Positions 23,431 through 35,045 of a stretch of 64,000 nt of DNA are shown here, piece by piece. Made by a program: the position numbers and the translations under genes. Location of the stretch: NCBI GenBank assembly GCA_028023455.1, contig JAQFVV010000013.1, positions 14,520,258 to 14,584,257 of the forward strand, written 5' to 3'. Numbering within the stretch: the first letter of the stretch is position 1; each line of letters starts with the position of its first letter. The notes beneath the pieces were generated by a model. That model saw only the letters and a program-made list of their open reading frames with translations, had not been told where the DNA came from and made no database searches. Source of the DNA: Epiperipatus broadwayi. Taxonomy: Eukaryota > Onychophora > Udeonychophora > Euonychophora > Peripatidae.

Positions 23431-25823
23431 TACATCATGTTTATTATTAGCTATCATAAACTTATATGTAAATTATAACTCATGCTAATTTTTTAAAATA
23501 TTTACCTATAAAATATCATTTTTGTTAAATTTAAAATCTACAATATACTGCTGAAAATAAATTCATATAAAAAAAAAAAATCTAACTACATCATCATTTT
23601 GTGTTGGTTTCCATTTTGCTTTGATGTTCAAAAGAATCATAATAGCTTTAATATAAATTGAAACTATTAGTATGTTTCACACATGCAAAAAATAAAAAAA
23701 AAAACAATAATTATTTCATATTAAATTACCTTTTTTAAAAAATCAAAACTGCTTGAAATTTCTGCGAAAAAAAAAAAAATTCAGAATACCAAAAATTTTT
23801 ACAAAAAAAAAAAAGGTATTATTTTGCACTGCAAAAATGGAAATACATCATTAAGGTTTTCAAAATATTAAGATACTAGAATAATTTCCAATTGTTTCCA
23901 CCTGATTATAGTAAATAATTGCATAGTTATTTCAAAATACTTTCAAGCAAAAAACTGTATAAATTAGAACTTCTATTCTTGCTAATATCAATACACATAA
24001 TTAATGAATTTAACATGGTTCAAATAAATCCCTTTATAATGAATATTTCAAAAATTTCCGTGAATAAAGGTCCATGTTTATACAAAATAATTACATTTAA
24101 TATTCTTCTATTAAAGTATGTAACACTATATTCCTATAGCTATCAACCAAAAATCTTTCTTTAATCTATATAAAGATGTAAAACTTTCAAGAGACATTTC
24201 AAAAAGCTTGATTACAATATCCTTATGTATTAAAGTCTATATATTTCCTGTTTTAAAAAATAGCAAATAATCTTTACAAACAAATTAAAAAATAATTAAC
24301 ATATTCAGAATTCTAAAATTATGCAAGAGAATGCTTTAAAAAAAATTTTTTTAATACCGATACATACATCTAAAAGATATAAAGGTCTTATTAAAATTTA
24401 TAATGTAATCTAAATATTAAAATCAAAAAGTAACCTTCATGCAATAGGAAACTACATTGTTAATTTCATAATATAACTTTAAGAAGTGAATTTAACATTT
24501 ATATTACCATAATAATATTCTATTTATAGATAGATAAATAGTAGGTGATTTTGGAAAATAGTACGTTTGAGGGTGATTTTTGCCTGAAAAGAACATAGGC
24601 TTCTGAAAGAGTGTTTGTAATATTCTCACTTCAGGCTAGAAGTAATGTTTTTATACTGTTAATCTCAATGTATTGTATGAAAAATGAATAGGAAGACTAT
24701 GAACTTATAATGAGAAAAATTATAAGTGATGAATATTTGTTTTTCATTAAAGATGATCAATGTAGATGATCTATTTTTGTTAAAAGCAAGACAATAATTA
24801 ATAATTTACTATTATAAAGTGAGAGCAGAAGTTTTCTGGAAGGAAAAAAGTCCATATAAGAAGTATAGTTGATATGTTTATAACCAATAAACATCACATG
24901 ATCACCATTTCTTATGCTTGCTCTTAACTATTAAAACAGGCAATACGTATAGAGTTTTGCCTGTTTTGATATGTTTATATATATATTTATGTTTATATAT
25001 TTGGGTAATTTTTATAGTCCCACCCTAATATATTTTCAACACTCGCTCCCAAGTCATACATAGAAGTCTTCTCCCAAATAAAATAACTACTATCATACTT
25101 TTCATGTTGTTTTCTGAGATGTCCTTTCATTTTTAAACTAACATTATAGAAATCTCAATCAGTTTTTAAAGAAATTTAACAAAAATCAGACCAAATTCTA
25201 ACGCCATTAGACATACATCCAGGCATTTGGAATCTAGTTTTATTACTAAAATCAAAGTATTTGCTAGACCTGACTTTATGAACTAGATACTTTTGTTTTT
25301 ATTTTTTTTTACATTTATATCACTAAATATTTTAAAAAATTATTTAATAACCTAAATAATTTTTATTACTATATATTTTATTGATTTGTAATAATGACTG
25401 TATTCATCAAGAATGTATTAGATCATGTAAATTAACAAATTATCAATGTAATATTTCTGTGATATTAAAACTCGTGATATCCGATATTATAATTAACAGT
25501 AATAAATAAAAATGTGTTAAAAAGAGAAGCTACAATCTACTAGGAATTACCTATCTTTTAAAATTTAAAAACAAAATCCATATCCTCATGTTTTCTTTTA
25601 GAATTTATAACTACAGTATTTTATCATTTTAATATAACAATGTCTAATTTTATTCATTTATTAACTAGCAAAACGCTAAGTACAAAAACGTTATTTATAG
25701 GCTTTCTTTAAATGCATGTTAAGGGGATATGGCATCACTCTTATAAAACTTTAGACTTATCTCTGCTTCCGTATACTTAGTACAAAACAAGAAAAATTAT
25801 AATCAGCACAAATATTAAATTAC
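23431..25823. other. AT-rich DNA, probably TM9SF2 intron 1
   Basis: Mostly simple AT-rich sequence. A small hammerhead-family fragment lies at 24,890-24,985: CATCACATGATCACCATTTC followed by CTTATGCTTGCTCTTAAC and AAAACAGGCAA, then GTTTTGCCTGTTTT inverted. No second TM9SF2 exon could be found by eye here or further left. Confidence 0.45.
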
Positions 25824-25940
25824 CTGACAGTTGTCAACCTTACGTTTTTCCTCACAATAATTCACAGGCGCAAGACCAGGTAAATAAAACGCATTACATA
25901 CACATAAAACAGAAATTAAAATAAAATTACAATCATACAT
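25824..25940 (-). CDS. TM9SF2: Transmembrane 9 superfamily member 2, exon 1 (partial gene)
   Basis: TM9SF2 is a nine-membrane-span protein of endosomes and Golgi, in animals linked to cargo sorting and glycan-enzyme localisation. The exon starts at an ATG at 25,938-25,940 and encodes 39 residues. Residues 1-17 are a hydrophobic signal peptide (ILISVLCVCNA), followed by FYLPGLAPVNYCEEKRK (18-34) and VDNCQ. FYLPGLAPVN-x-C followed by acidic and lysine residues and a second cysteine is the conserved lumenal N terminus of TM9SF2; TM9SF4 has FYVPGVAP-like sequence without the cysteines, so TM9SF2 fits better. The exon ends in frame at CAG followed by GTAATT, a good splice donor. The ~660-residue protein needs many further exons, which must lie at lower coordinates; none was recognised within this window. 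Confidence 0.85.
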
Positions 25941-26049
25941 TGCGATGTTTCTGTTATCTATGAATAATTTTCGTTTCTATATTTTAAGTACAATTTTCTG
26001 CCTCAGATTTCATAGGCAGCAAATGACAGCAGTCATATTACACATTTAT

Positions 26050-26125
26050 TTTATGAAAAGAAAATGGCTACCACAATAAACTTACACGTCACCACGAGGA
26101 TTATGGGATGTAATTCTAATTTAAA
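26050..26125 (-). promoter_or_regulatory. Probable TM9SF2 core promoter
   Basis: About 110-185 bases upstream of the ATG, the minus strand has ACATCCCATAATCC, a TGACGTG (CRE/ATF-like word, 26,085-26,091) and GTAGCCATTTTC (YY1-like GCCAT word). Such words cluster at TATA-less promoters of animal housekeeping genes, and this patch is GC-richer than its flanks. Position and content fit the TM9SF2 start, but the start site is inferred. Confidence 0.35.
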
Positions 26126-26469
26126 ACAATATTAACATTATTTTAAAAATATTATTAATGAAGCTTTATAGTTAAAATTGCCAAAAAAATAGTAGCAATA
26201 ATATTAGTAATATTTTGAATTAGAATTATATACATTTTATAAATATCAAATTAGTACTATGTTACCCTTTAATCAGGGGATTAATTATTAAACTTTAATT
26301 AAAATTCAAAGAAAATGTCCCCAGGTTTTTTTTTTTAATTTTCGCAAAGCAAGGTTTAGTTATTTGTAAAGCTACTATACTTAAATATACAAAAAAATTT
26401 CTTGGAATAATTTTAATTCAATCGGGCTTTATTACAATTTTAATAGTAATTACTTTGCTGGACCTACAA

Positions 26470-26655
26470 AATAAAAGGAGATCAAAAACCAATATAACTA
26501 AAAAAGTCATGGACTAATGAACTTCGCCAAAAGTCAGATCCCATGCCCCATAAACATACGCTTATGATCCGTAGTATTATTGCCGCTGTCTTTTCGTCAT
26601 TAACTGCCGTTCGTAAAGAAATATGGTCATTCTAAATTAAAAAAAAAAAAAAAAC
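26470..26655. other. GC-richer insert ending in an A tract
   Basis: The block 26,510-26,640 stands out by composition (ATGCCCCATAAACATACG, TTATTGCCGCTGTC). It ends in an A run at 26,640-26,654, as a retroposed sequence would. The plus strand has a 30-codon open frame beginning MPHKHTLMIRS. I do not recognise it; it could be a processed fragment, a SINE body or an exon of an unknown gene. Confidence 0.3.
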
Positions 26656-26892
26656 ACTTTAAGGCAAATTTGATATATAAACAAACTGCTATTTGCTTAT
26701 GTATTGTAGATTTTATTATGCGTTAGAATAAAAATATACATATCTTTGTAAATATTACTGTCAAAAAAATTATTGTGTGCTTAGAAAGCAACACATGTAA
26801 TGTACATATAACTAGGTTTTATATGTAACGCTGAGAACGTATAGCAATATTTATGAAATAATTTTTAAATTCTCATAAGAATCTTTTACTAA

Positions 26893-27061
26893 TTAGGCTT
26901 TCTGCAGACATTTTAATAAACTTGCAAATAATGATCTCTCATGTCGATGTAATCCATTAATGAACTGTAAAATAAATCCCACTGTTATTTGGTCTCCGAG
27001 ATCTTTTAAGGGTAGTAGATCAATATGTAAAAAAACTATACAGAAATAGAATATGCATATT
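26893..27061 (-). CDS. Possible terminal exon of an unidentified gene
   Basis: The minus strand has a pyrimidine-rich stretch ending TTCTGTATAG (near 27,040), a plausible splice acceptor. An open frame follows that reads LPLKDLGDQITVGFI, then LQFINGLHRHERSLF and ASLLKCLQKA, and a TAA at 26,893. The composition is less AT-driven than the neighbouring frames. If real, this gene ends about 0.8 kb upstream of the TM9SF2 promoter, in tandem. I do not recognise the protein. A transposon origin or chance frame is not excluded. Confidence 0.25.
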
Positions 27062-27169
27062 ATATAGAAGATAAATTGTAAATGGATACAAATAGAGGAT
27101 TTACTGAAAATACATTTTTTTAATAAAATTCGTAAATATTTAATTAAAACCACCAATTAGAAATATAAA

Positions 27170-28859
27170 ATTATTTAATGCAAGCCTAGAATTGAATCAT
27201 ATGGTTATATACTAACATTTCTCAGAAGTGATATCCTAATTTTGGGAATAAGACTATATCTTTCAACTTAACAAAGGAGTGATGATAGCCAATTAGTCCT
27301 GGAATAGCACCCTATAATCCAGAGATTCTTATCTCTAAAGATTAGAAAGCAAATGTAGGGAAAAACATGTAGATCACCCTGGTCTTATTATGACTTTAAT
27401 AAACTTTGTGTTTAATTTATTAATGTTATTGATTTATATGTTTTTTTTATGAATAATAGATGTATTAAATTAATCCTGTATATATAATGTATGTGAATCA
27501 ACCAATTTTATAAATGCTTGTAAATCCTAATGCATATGCTATGAAGTTTAAATATTATTTATTTATTTGCATTCCTAAATATTGATTGGTTGATTAAATA
27601 CTATCACTAAATTAATCTAAATGATGATTATGTAGCCCCTTGATTATTAGTTATTTTTTAAATGTGATATTTGTTCAATCCATAAATAGTTACCAACAAG
27701 TATAAAATAATTTCAGTCGAGTTAGTGGGCGTAATACTTAAGTAAGACATATCTTTGCTGGTGAATTTTTGCCATGCTGCGCACATAATACAAAATTAAT
27801 CTATGAACCATCACATGCTAATTCTTTTAGTTATGTATTTGGTATCTTGCAATGCTGTCTTTTACCTTCTACAGCTAACTTTTCTGGAAAACTTCAGTAC
27901 CTTGCCCAACTTTGTATTTTCAGCATTTTTTTTCTAATGAAAGCAATCAACATTTTATCTTTTTAAAAGTATTTGTAAGCTAATCCTTACAATATAAATG
28001 GAATTTTACCTCTCCTATAAAAATCATGTTCAAATTCATTGTAAGAAAGTCTCCTATTATTTATTCACTTCATATACACAATCCAATGAAGATGCACCCT
28101 TACAATAGTGGATTCAATTCTATCACATTTAGTGAGCTGAAAAATATGTCGGCTAATATTCTAATGTTGCCATTATATTTCAGAATAAAATTATTTCAGT
28201 GCCTTTACATTATATTAATAAGGAATCAATGTCTCACCTTTATACAATGAATATGACATAATAACTATCCTATATATAAGTCAATGTAATTGTAATTGTG
28301 TCATTATGATTGAATATGCTGTTTAAATTTGTTAAATGTAAACAATATATTGGAATCTGCATTGATTTCAAGTTGCCTTTCTAATTAAGAACTACCAAGT
28401 TATTTAGAATGATTCATATTCTGAAACAAATAATCCAAACTAAAACTTGCTGAAGATCGCCCTTCCCCAAAATCACTCACTTATAAACTATCTGACTTTT
28501 TGAATCATTAATTATTAAATCAATGTTTTTATATATTATACTCAAAACAAAGAATATTTTATATATTATTTTCTAAATTGAAAAGATTAGTATGATCTTC
28601 AATAAAAATTCATCTAATATAAAATCATATGATAACTGCTTCATGAAGCAGTCCATGTTAAAGAACATTTTAGTAAATCTGAAAAGAAAGAATTAGTACC
28701 TTTATGCTAAACACTTAAATGTGTTTTGGCCATCAGTAATAATTCTTTCCATAATTATATGGAAGTTGTATAATAAGACTAAATATCAGTGTCAGTAATT
28801 TATACGGGATCATAAACCTATTGATTTTGGTATGTACTTATTCTTAACTGGAAATATTA
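27170..28859. other. AT-rich DNA with weak open frames
   Basis: Frames at 27,769-27,966 and 28,026-28,250 (plus) have no recognisable motif. Nothing else could be supported. Confidence 0.45.
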
Positions 28860-29060
28860 ACTAAAGCCTTGAATGTATTTTTGCTATAATGATTAACAAT
28901 GGTATTCCATGATAATTAATGCAATTATTTTTAGCTCCTTTGTGAATATAAACTGGAACTATAAAAGTAACCTTAAAATCAAGTAGCACAACTTTTATAA
29001 ATTCATATATTCCCAAAAAATTCCAATAGTTTTGAAGGTAATTCATAATCAACAAGTATA
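28860..29060 (-). pseudogene. LINE RT fragment
   Basis: The minus strand reads FKVTFIVPVYIHKGAKNNC followed by INYHGIPLLIIIAKIHSRL. This is the conserved RT block W-K-x-A-x-IVPVYKKGDK-x-x-C-x-NYRGISLL-x-x-x-AKI-x-x-R, with one extra residue in the KKG turn and several substitutions. It is short, with decayed flanks. Confidence 0.65.
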
Positions 29061-29432
29061 ACTTTAAATCTTATTCAAGGAATGTTATACTTTATTAAGT
29101 TTGATGCCAATTGAATTGATCTTGTGTGTATATGTATATAAATAGAAATGAGATTATATTCATGTAAAATTTTTGATGTCAAGAAATTCATCTACTATTA
29201 ATTGACAATCCCTGAGACAACGAGTTTTTTTCCCTTAATATATAATAGCTCTTTTGTTGGAGTTTTTTTTGTTGAAGCAAAAGGAGGTCCAAAGGATCTC
29301 TTTTAAATCCAAGTTGTTGAATGGGTTTAAATCCAGAAAGCTATTTTTATAGATATGAGAATGTAAATGAATAACATCTTTCTTGACATTCTGCAAATAA
29401 TATTTTTAACTTCTTCAGACACTTGTACATCT

Positions 29433-29757
29433 TGAATTAAATATTTCCAAGGATTGTTATTATAATAAAGAATAGGAATGAGATTATATCCATGTAAACA
29501 GATATGTTTTAGCTTTTGATATTGCCAAGAAACTCATCTACTACTAATTGACTATCCCTGAGGCTAAACAAGTTTCTCATTAACCTATAATAGTTTCTTT
29601 ATTGGGTTAATGAGAAAACTTGTTTAGCCCCAGGAATTGTCAATTAATAGTAGTTGATAGTTTCTTGATAATATCGAAAGCTAAAAGTTATCTCTGTTTA
29701 CATGGATATAATCTCATTTCTCTTTTATAATAACAATCCATGGAAATATTTAATTCA
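29433..29757. repeat. Long inverted repeat (foldback), ~155 bp arms
   Basis: The left arm 29,433-29,586 (starting TTGAATTAAATATTTCCA) and right arm 29,604-29,757 (ending with its near complement) pair along almost their whole length around an 17-base loop. Shared inverted words include TGAGATTATATCCATGTAAA and CTGAGGCTAAACAAG. A third, single copy of part of the arm lies at about 29,140-29,240. LINE RT pieces flank it on both sides in opposite orientations, so it may derive from an inverted LINE insertion. Confidence 0.7.
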
Positions 29758-29759
29758 AT

Positions 29760-30150
29760 ATATATGTATACATCAATTTTTGGAATAAGAATAAAAGATG
29801 AGACTATTACTGAAAAGAGAGATGATACCATGAAAAGTGTAGAAGATTTCTTTAAATAATTATATAGTAATAAAGAATAAGAGAACAAAGTATCCTTTAC
29901 AGTTATTCACTTTTTGAATTTTAAAATGAAGAAATGCAATATACAATTCAATCTATGAAATGGGGAAAAGCTCAAGGAAATGAAAATTATTATAATTAAT
30001 ATCTTTTAAATGAACAAATTGAAAATTGTTAGCCGAGTGATATACTAAATGTCTAAATTATAAAGTTGTATCAGATAATTGGAAAAAAGATGATAAAAAA
30101 GTTATTTGAAATTACAGTCTTATCAGTTCTACACAAAATTTTTGGTACTG
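29760..30150 (+). pseudogene. LINE RT, N-terminal part
   Basis: The plus strand encodes IRIKDETITEKRDDTMKSVE and DFFK then LYSNKE (the linker with W/F-x-x-LY), then EEMQYTIQSMKWGKAQGNE (the A-x-x-x-MK-x-GKAPG-D block), then NWKKDDKKVI, a stop, NYSLISSTQ (the NYRPISLL block). It breaks off at the TIR element starting about 30,141. It is interrupted by several stops. Confidence 0.6.
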
Positions 30151-31271
30151 TCACACACACCGCTTGATGGCTTTGTTGTTATGCAAAAACAATAAAATAT
30201 GAACACTCCCAGGCTGTACTTTTTTTGGATGTTCTTTATTTTTTTTTAAATTTTTTTTTCTTTCTTTTTTGAAATACATATTTAGTTTATTTGTCTTATA
30301 AAAAAAAAATCAAACACAGAATTTGTACTTTAAAAAGGTTTTTTTTAATTAACATCAACAAATTTACAAAAAAAAAAAAATCAAACACAGAATTTGTAGT
30401 TTTTAAAGGTCTTATTTAAAACTTATTATGCTTTTTTGGGGGGTTTTGATTTTTTTTAAAAAAAAAATAACATAAACAAATTTAAAACTTTTTACACCTT
30501 TTTTTTTAGTTCTGCTTTTTTTTTTTTTAAATAACATCAACAAAGTTAAAACTTATTCCGTTTTCTTCTTTTTTGGCTCTGTTTTTTTTTTTTTAAAAAA
30601 AAAATAAATTTAAAACTTATTGCACTTTCTAATCGAATCCATTCGATTGCATGAGCGGAACGAATATCGAAATTGACTTGTACATTTTCTGATAAAAAGC
30701 TTCATTGATGCTCCACACTCGCATGTCTTTGAATCTGGAAGCCCATTCATCCCCTACAAAAATGCCACAGCATACGCTTCTGTTGCCGGTAAATGCGAGA
30801 ATCGAACCATGTCTTGGTTTTCCAGTGCCATTTAGTTTGTCTCATGTAGGTTATCGAGAATACGTTATTTTACACATTACCTAATTCCAAGTATGTTCAG
30901 ACCTACCCTTTGACAAAGTTTTGCAGATTAAAACTTGACTACAGAAGTGTGTAAACCCTCCGATAATTATTGGTTGGTCAAATTGCGTGATTTCAATAAA
31001 TAAAAATATAACAATTTATTTACAAATAACGATTTGTGAATACTTGTATCAACACACATTCTCAGACAACACCGTAAAAAAGTGTGCGAATTCATAGAAA
31101 TAATTTAGTGCGTTGGGAGAATGTGTAATACAATGGAATTTGCAGAAAAAATTTAGTGCGATATGACCAGCTGCAAAAATATGGTCACCACGTAAATGGC
31201 ATTTTTATGTGTTTTAGCACATAAATAACACCATCAAGTGGCATGTGTGTCTAATAAACCAGTACCAAATT
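30141..31271. mobile_element. Element with imperfect terminal inverted repeats, ~1.1 kb
   Basis: The left end reads TTTGGTACTG, then CACACACACCGCTTGATGGC and TTTGTTGTTATGC. The right end, inverted, reads TTTGGTACTG, a short insertion, then GACACACATGCCACTTGATG and GTGTTATTTATGTGC. The interior starts with T-rich/A-rich direct repeats (ATCAAACACAGAATTTGTA occurs at about 30,309 and 30,381). A GC-richer part at 30,629-30,841 carries a 70-codon minus-strand open frame that ends in QSNGFD and has no ATG at its start. The superfamily is unknown. Confidence 0.45.
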
Positions 31272-32758
31272 TTTATCCAAATAATTACAATTATCTACAG
31301 CAGTGATGGTGGACCTACATCAAAAGCTCTCAATCCAGCACTTGGACATTTCCAAAAATGTATTCAAAATAACCCTATATAAAAGTTCTATTTAAAAACA
31401 TGTAGTGCAAATATTGTATTAAAAGTTATCTAAAATAAAATATTAATTTTCTCAACTACATCTTTCTATCTAGTCTTTATAATAGTTTTAGTTCAGTCTA
31501 TTACAAATGCAATATTCCAACAAATTATCTATTGTAACAAGTTGCCCCCTTTTCCATTTACATTTGATTAGAGTTACGCTATCTTTATTAAAAAAAATTC
31601 TTATATAACATTATTATATGATATTAATGACCTTAATGATTAATGCATAAACAACACATTTGATTTGCCGTGATGGATTTGTAGCAGCCATAGACTAGAG
31701 ACAAGTTATTTTAAAACTTTGTCTCCCAAATAATAAAAAAAAGGACAAAATAACTGACATAATTATATAGGTATGAGAATACTTGGACTTAGTTTCTAGT
31801 ACTCACTAATTAATATTTCCCTCAGCAATATATTTTTGGATGTGTCGGTGTTTTCTGACTCCACAGCCAATCCTATGCTTGCATAAGAATTATATTGAAG
31901 GGATTTAATGAGAAAAAAAATATTGAATTCCTTAATGCTTGGCCACTTGCTAGCTCATTTAGGTCAGGTAGTTCTTAGATTACTTTGGTGCAGCATGTAT
32001 TAAATTGTTTAATAATGAAAACATTTTAATTAAATGAATAATTATGAAGTAACGAAAAAAAAAAGATAGTGCTCACTTGTTTAATGGAAATATAAGCATA
32101 ATATATATCTTAACAGATTAAATTCTTATTGATTAAATAGAATAAATATTTTATCTTTACAATTATCTATAGGATTTAATAGAAATAATTACAGGCTATA
32201 CTACAAAAAAATGTGGACATGTATACATTTGAAATAAAATATATTGTTACCTTTGGATCCCAGGGGAAATTAGATAGTCCATATTCACAAATAAAATAAT
32301 GTTACTGAACAATGCGGTGGCCATAAAGAAAGTCTTTGTTTTAACTCCTGACGGAATGATAGTAAACCCAAATGTTTAATGTGGCAAAGGTATATGGATG
32401 TGGATTCTTGAAATTTGAACAATTAGGGGATCATGGAGCAGTGGGAATGAAAACCCAACCCATTTATCATTTTACCCCAACATTCTCATGTCAGCCGACC
32501 CTGAGCCTTGAATGTAATATACATTTATTATTGCCCAAATATAATATACTCTTATTATTTCACTAAATCGAACAGGCTGATACCATTTTGTCATGATAAT
32601 TAATAAAACTTGTATATAAATATTTAGATTTTTGAATCACTTAATTGTTAGAAACACATTCTGATAGTATATATTTTTTATTTAAATATAATAGGAAAAC
32701 TTCTTTATTTAGACTTCTTGTGATCATTTCCTGAGCCTCAAAATATATTACATATATA
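31272..32758. other. AT-rich spacer
   Basis: No gene or repeat could be supported. The frame at 32,372-32,566 lies in a slightly GC-richer patch (32,260-32,520) without recognisable motifs. Confidence 0.45.
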
Positions 32759-33941
32759 CACCTGGGTCTCTTTTTACGCGGACTTATTTAACATGATTTT
32801 GAAGTTACGCGATCCGTGTTTCACCGGAAGTCGACCTCCGATAATGCGTTATTACTTTAAATAATAAATTTTGCGCACTTACGTTATATTGAAAGTAATA
32901 GCACATTATTGGAATTCTACTTTCATCTTAGTAATTTCAATATTTTCAGTGCTTTATAATAGTAAGATTTTATGCAATAATGAAATTAAAATCATGATTT
33001 CCACATTTTATGTATACACACATTAAAATTTACAAGATTATAATGTAAATTTGTTCAAACATTGTGCGTGTTAATTTTGCATTTTAAATCACATTCTGTT
33101 TTTGCTTTTTAAAAAAGAACGTAATCAATTATTAATCATTTAGTGTCCACAAGTTTATTTTTAAAAGGTCAGTAATAGCAGTGGGCACAATTAAAATCTG
33201 ATTTTTAATTGTAATTAACAATTTAAAAATTACTTACGGGTGACTTGAAATTAATGTGATGTAAAACGAAATTTGATTTTTAAACGGAATTGAAAATTAA
33301 AGGCAAAAATAAGAATTTAATTTTTAGTTGTTAGTTTTAATTAAATTTTTCCCAGCAGTGGTCTTTTTATTATCATAAGTCTAAGTTCATAATCAATTAA
33401 TAAAATCGTCGTCGTCAACAGAAAACCATTAACACAACATGAGAGTGAACTTGGTGCTAGTTGTATTTCCTCTTGTGAGAATAATTGCTGAGATATTCTT
33501 GACTTCATTTAAGGAGAAGCCAAATACATCACATCACATCACATGAGAATCTGATTTTTTACTAGTTTGCAAACGAATGTGTTTTTGGGCAAATAGCGAT
33601 AATTAAAACGTGTATAACAAAATGTAAATTACTTTACTGTAAATTATGCATAAAAATATATTATTTTGAATAAAATTAAATATTATAGTTAAAAAAAGTT
33701 TGTCTTGTATCAATTTTTTTCAAATTTGAAATTTTTTATTAGTCATATTTTATTTCCTTATTTTTTTTTTTGCGTGAATTTTAAAAGTAATTTTACGTTG
33801 GTGCTTTGCTTTTACGCGAATTTTGAAAAATCACAGACTGCATCCCCCCTTTTTTAATGTAAGTTACGTCTATTTTTGCGCGATTTCGTTTGCGCATGTT
33901 TTCTGAGGAACTTATCTATCGTGTAAAACGAGACCCAGGTG
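32759..33941. mobile_element. pogo/Tigger-like MITE, 1,183 bp
   Basis: The terminal inverted repeats are CACCTGGGTCTCTTTTTACG on the left and CACCTGGGTCTCGTTTTACA on the right (complement), flanked on both sides by TA (32,757-32,758 and 33,942-33,943). That is the target duplication of the Tc1/mariner/pogo group. Subterminal GTTTTAC/TTTTACGCG words repeated inward (for example TTTTTACGCGGAC and TTTTACGCGAATTTTG) recall Tigger-type ends. No transposase frame is present, so it is a non-autonomous derivative. The boundaries are firm; the Tigger-like label rests on TIR appearance. Confidence 0.75.
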
Positions 33942-34206
33942 TACTTAATTATTGCATAAAAGTGAACAGGTAGATATTCTTTTGTTATTATAATTAAATT
34001 TGTATGTAAATAAAAATGTTTCCATTTCACAATTATTTTTATTTAAATATTGTAATTTATATAAGAAAATAACACATTACTATTAATAATTTATTTAAAA
34101 ATAAAACTTATTTTAAAAATATTGCCTCATAATTATGTTAATTGTGCCACTGATGAAATAATGTTTGTCAATGATATGTTACAAAACATAAATGTTATTT
34201 TCTCTT

Positions 34207-34270
34207 TAGAATAGTGGTAGAGTGACTGACTCTGGAATGAGGGATCCTAGGATCAATTCTCTTGGTTTCT
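34207..34270 (+). repeat. tRNA-like sequence (SINE head or tRNA pseudogene)
   Basis: An A-box-like TAGTGGTAGAGTGACTGA (34,213) is followed about 25 bases later by a B-box-like GGATCAATTC (34,250), with an ACTCTGGAATGAGGG arm between them as in a tRNA. Stem pairing is poor. A T/A-rich stretch follows. Confidence 0.35.
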
Positions 34271-34833
34271 TGTACAAAATTATTTTAATAAAAATCATAT
34301 CTTTTTTTATTTCTTTTTTTCGTTGTCCTATATTTTATTTTTATGTTTAATAAATAGTTTTTTCTATTTTTAATAACGATATTTTTTATGCCATATTATT
34401 TTTTTTACATGTTTTACCATGTTTTGTTCTCTTGCAAAAAACTCATAATTGATTCATAACTCACACTATGGTTCAAATCTAAGGAAAACAGAATAAGTAA
34501 AAAACATAATTTTAAAAAAATATTATTGCACTTCAAAATATTTAATTCCTAACAAATTTTATGATAATATTATTTAAGGTAATTCTCTTGATTGCAATAA
34601 ACCCTTTATATGATTGCACTATTGACAAAGTCAAAAATATCTTGTGGAACAAACCAAGTGGTTATTTTTTTTGCATAGTTATCTAATATAATCTATGAAT
34701 AAACAAAATAAAATGCCAAATGTTTTAATGGCTTCTAAAAACTTATTGAATAAACAATTTAAATAAGAAAATTGAAAATTTCTTTTTTTAAATAAATCCT
34801 AGCTAAATTGTTAATTGTTGGACGATATAGTAA

Positions 34834-35045
34834 AAGGTGGCTGCTGGAGGGTTACATTAGATTCTAAGTTCTAGATGCAATGCTCTCCAATTCAAGGTTC
34901 CGCATAGATGAAAGCCACAAGCTAGAAACTAGTCTGGCGATGTTAGATGAATAGACACTAGATAGGAATTTTATGCATAAACCCTCCTGCATCCATTGAT
35001 TATAAAGGCTTGCACTTGATATCACCATTGTATGGAGAGTTTGGT
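34834..35045 (+). mobile_element. Hammerhead-repeat fragment
   Basis: About half a unit: AAAAGGTGGCTGCTGGAGGG, TTCTAGATGCAATGCTCTCC, then a degenerate motif ATAGATGAAAGCCACAAGCT, GAAACTAGTC (34,924-34,933). It then continues ACTAGATAGGAATTTTATGC to TGTATGGAGAGTTTGG. The CTGATGA core is mutated to ATAGATGA. Confidence 0.7.
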
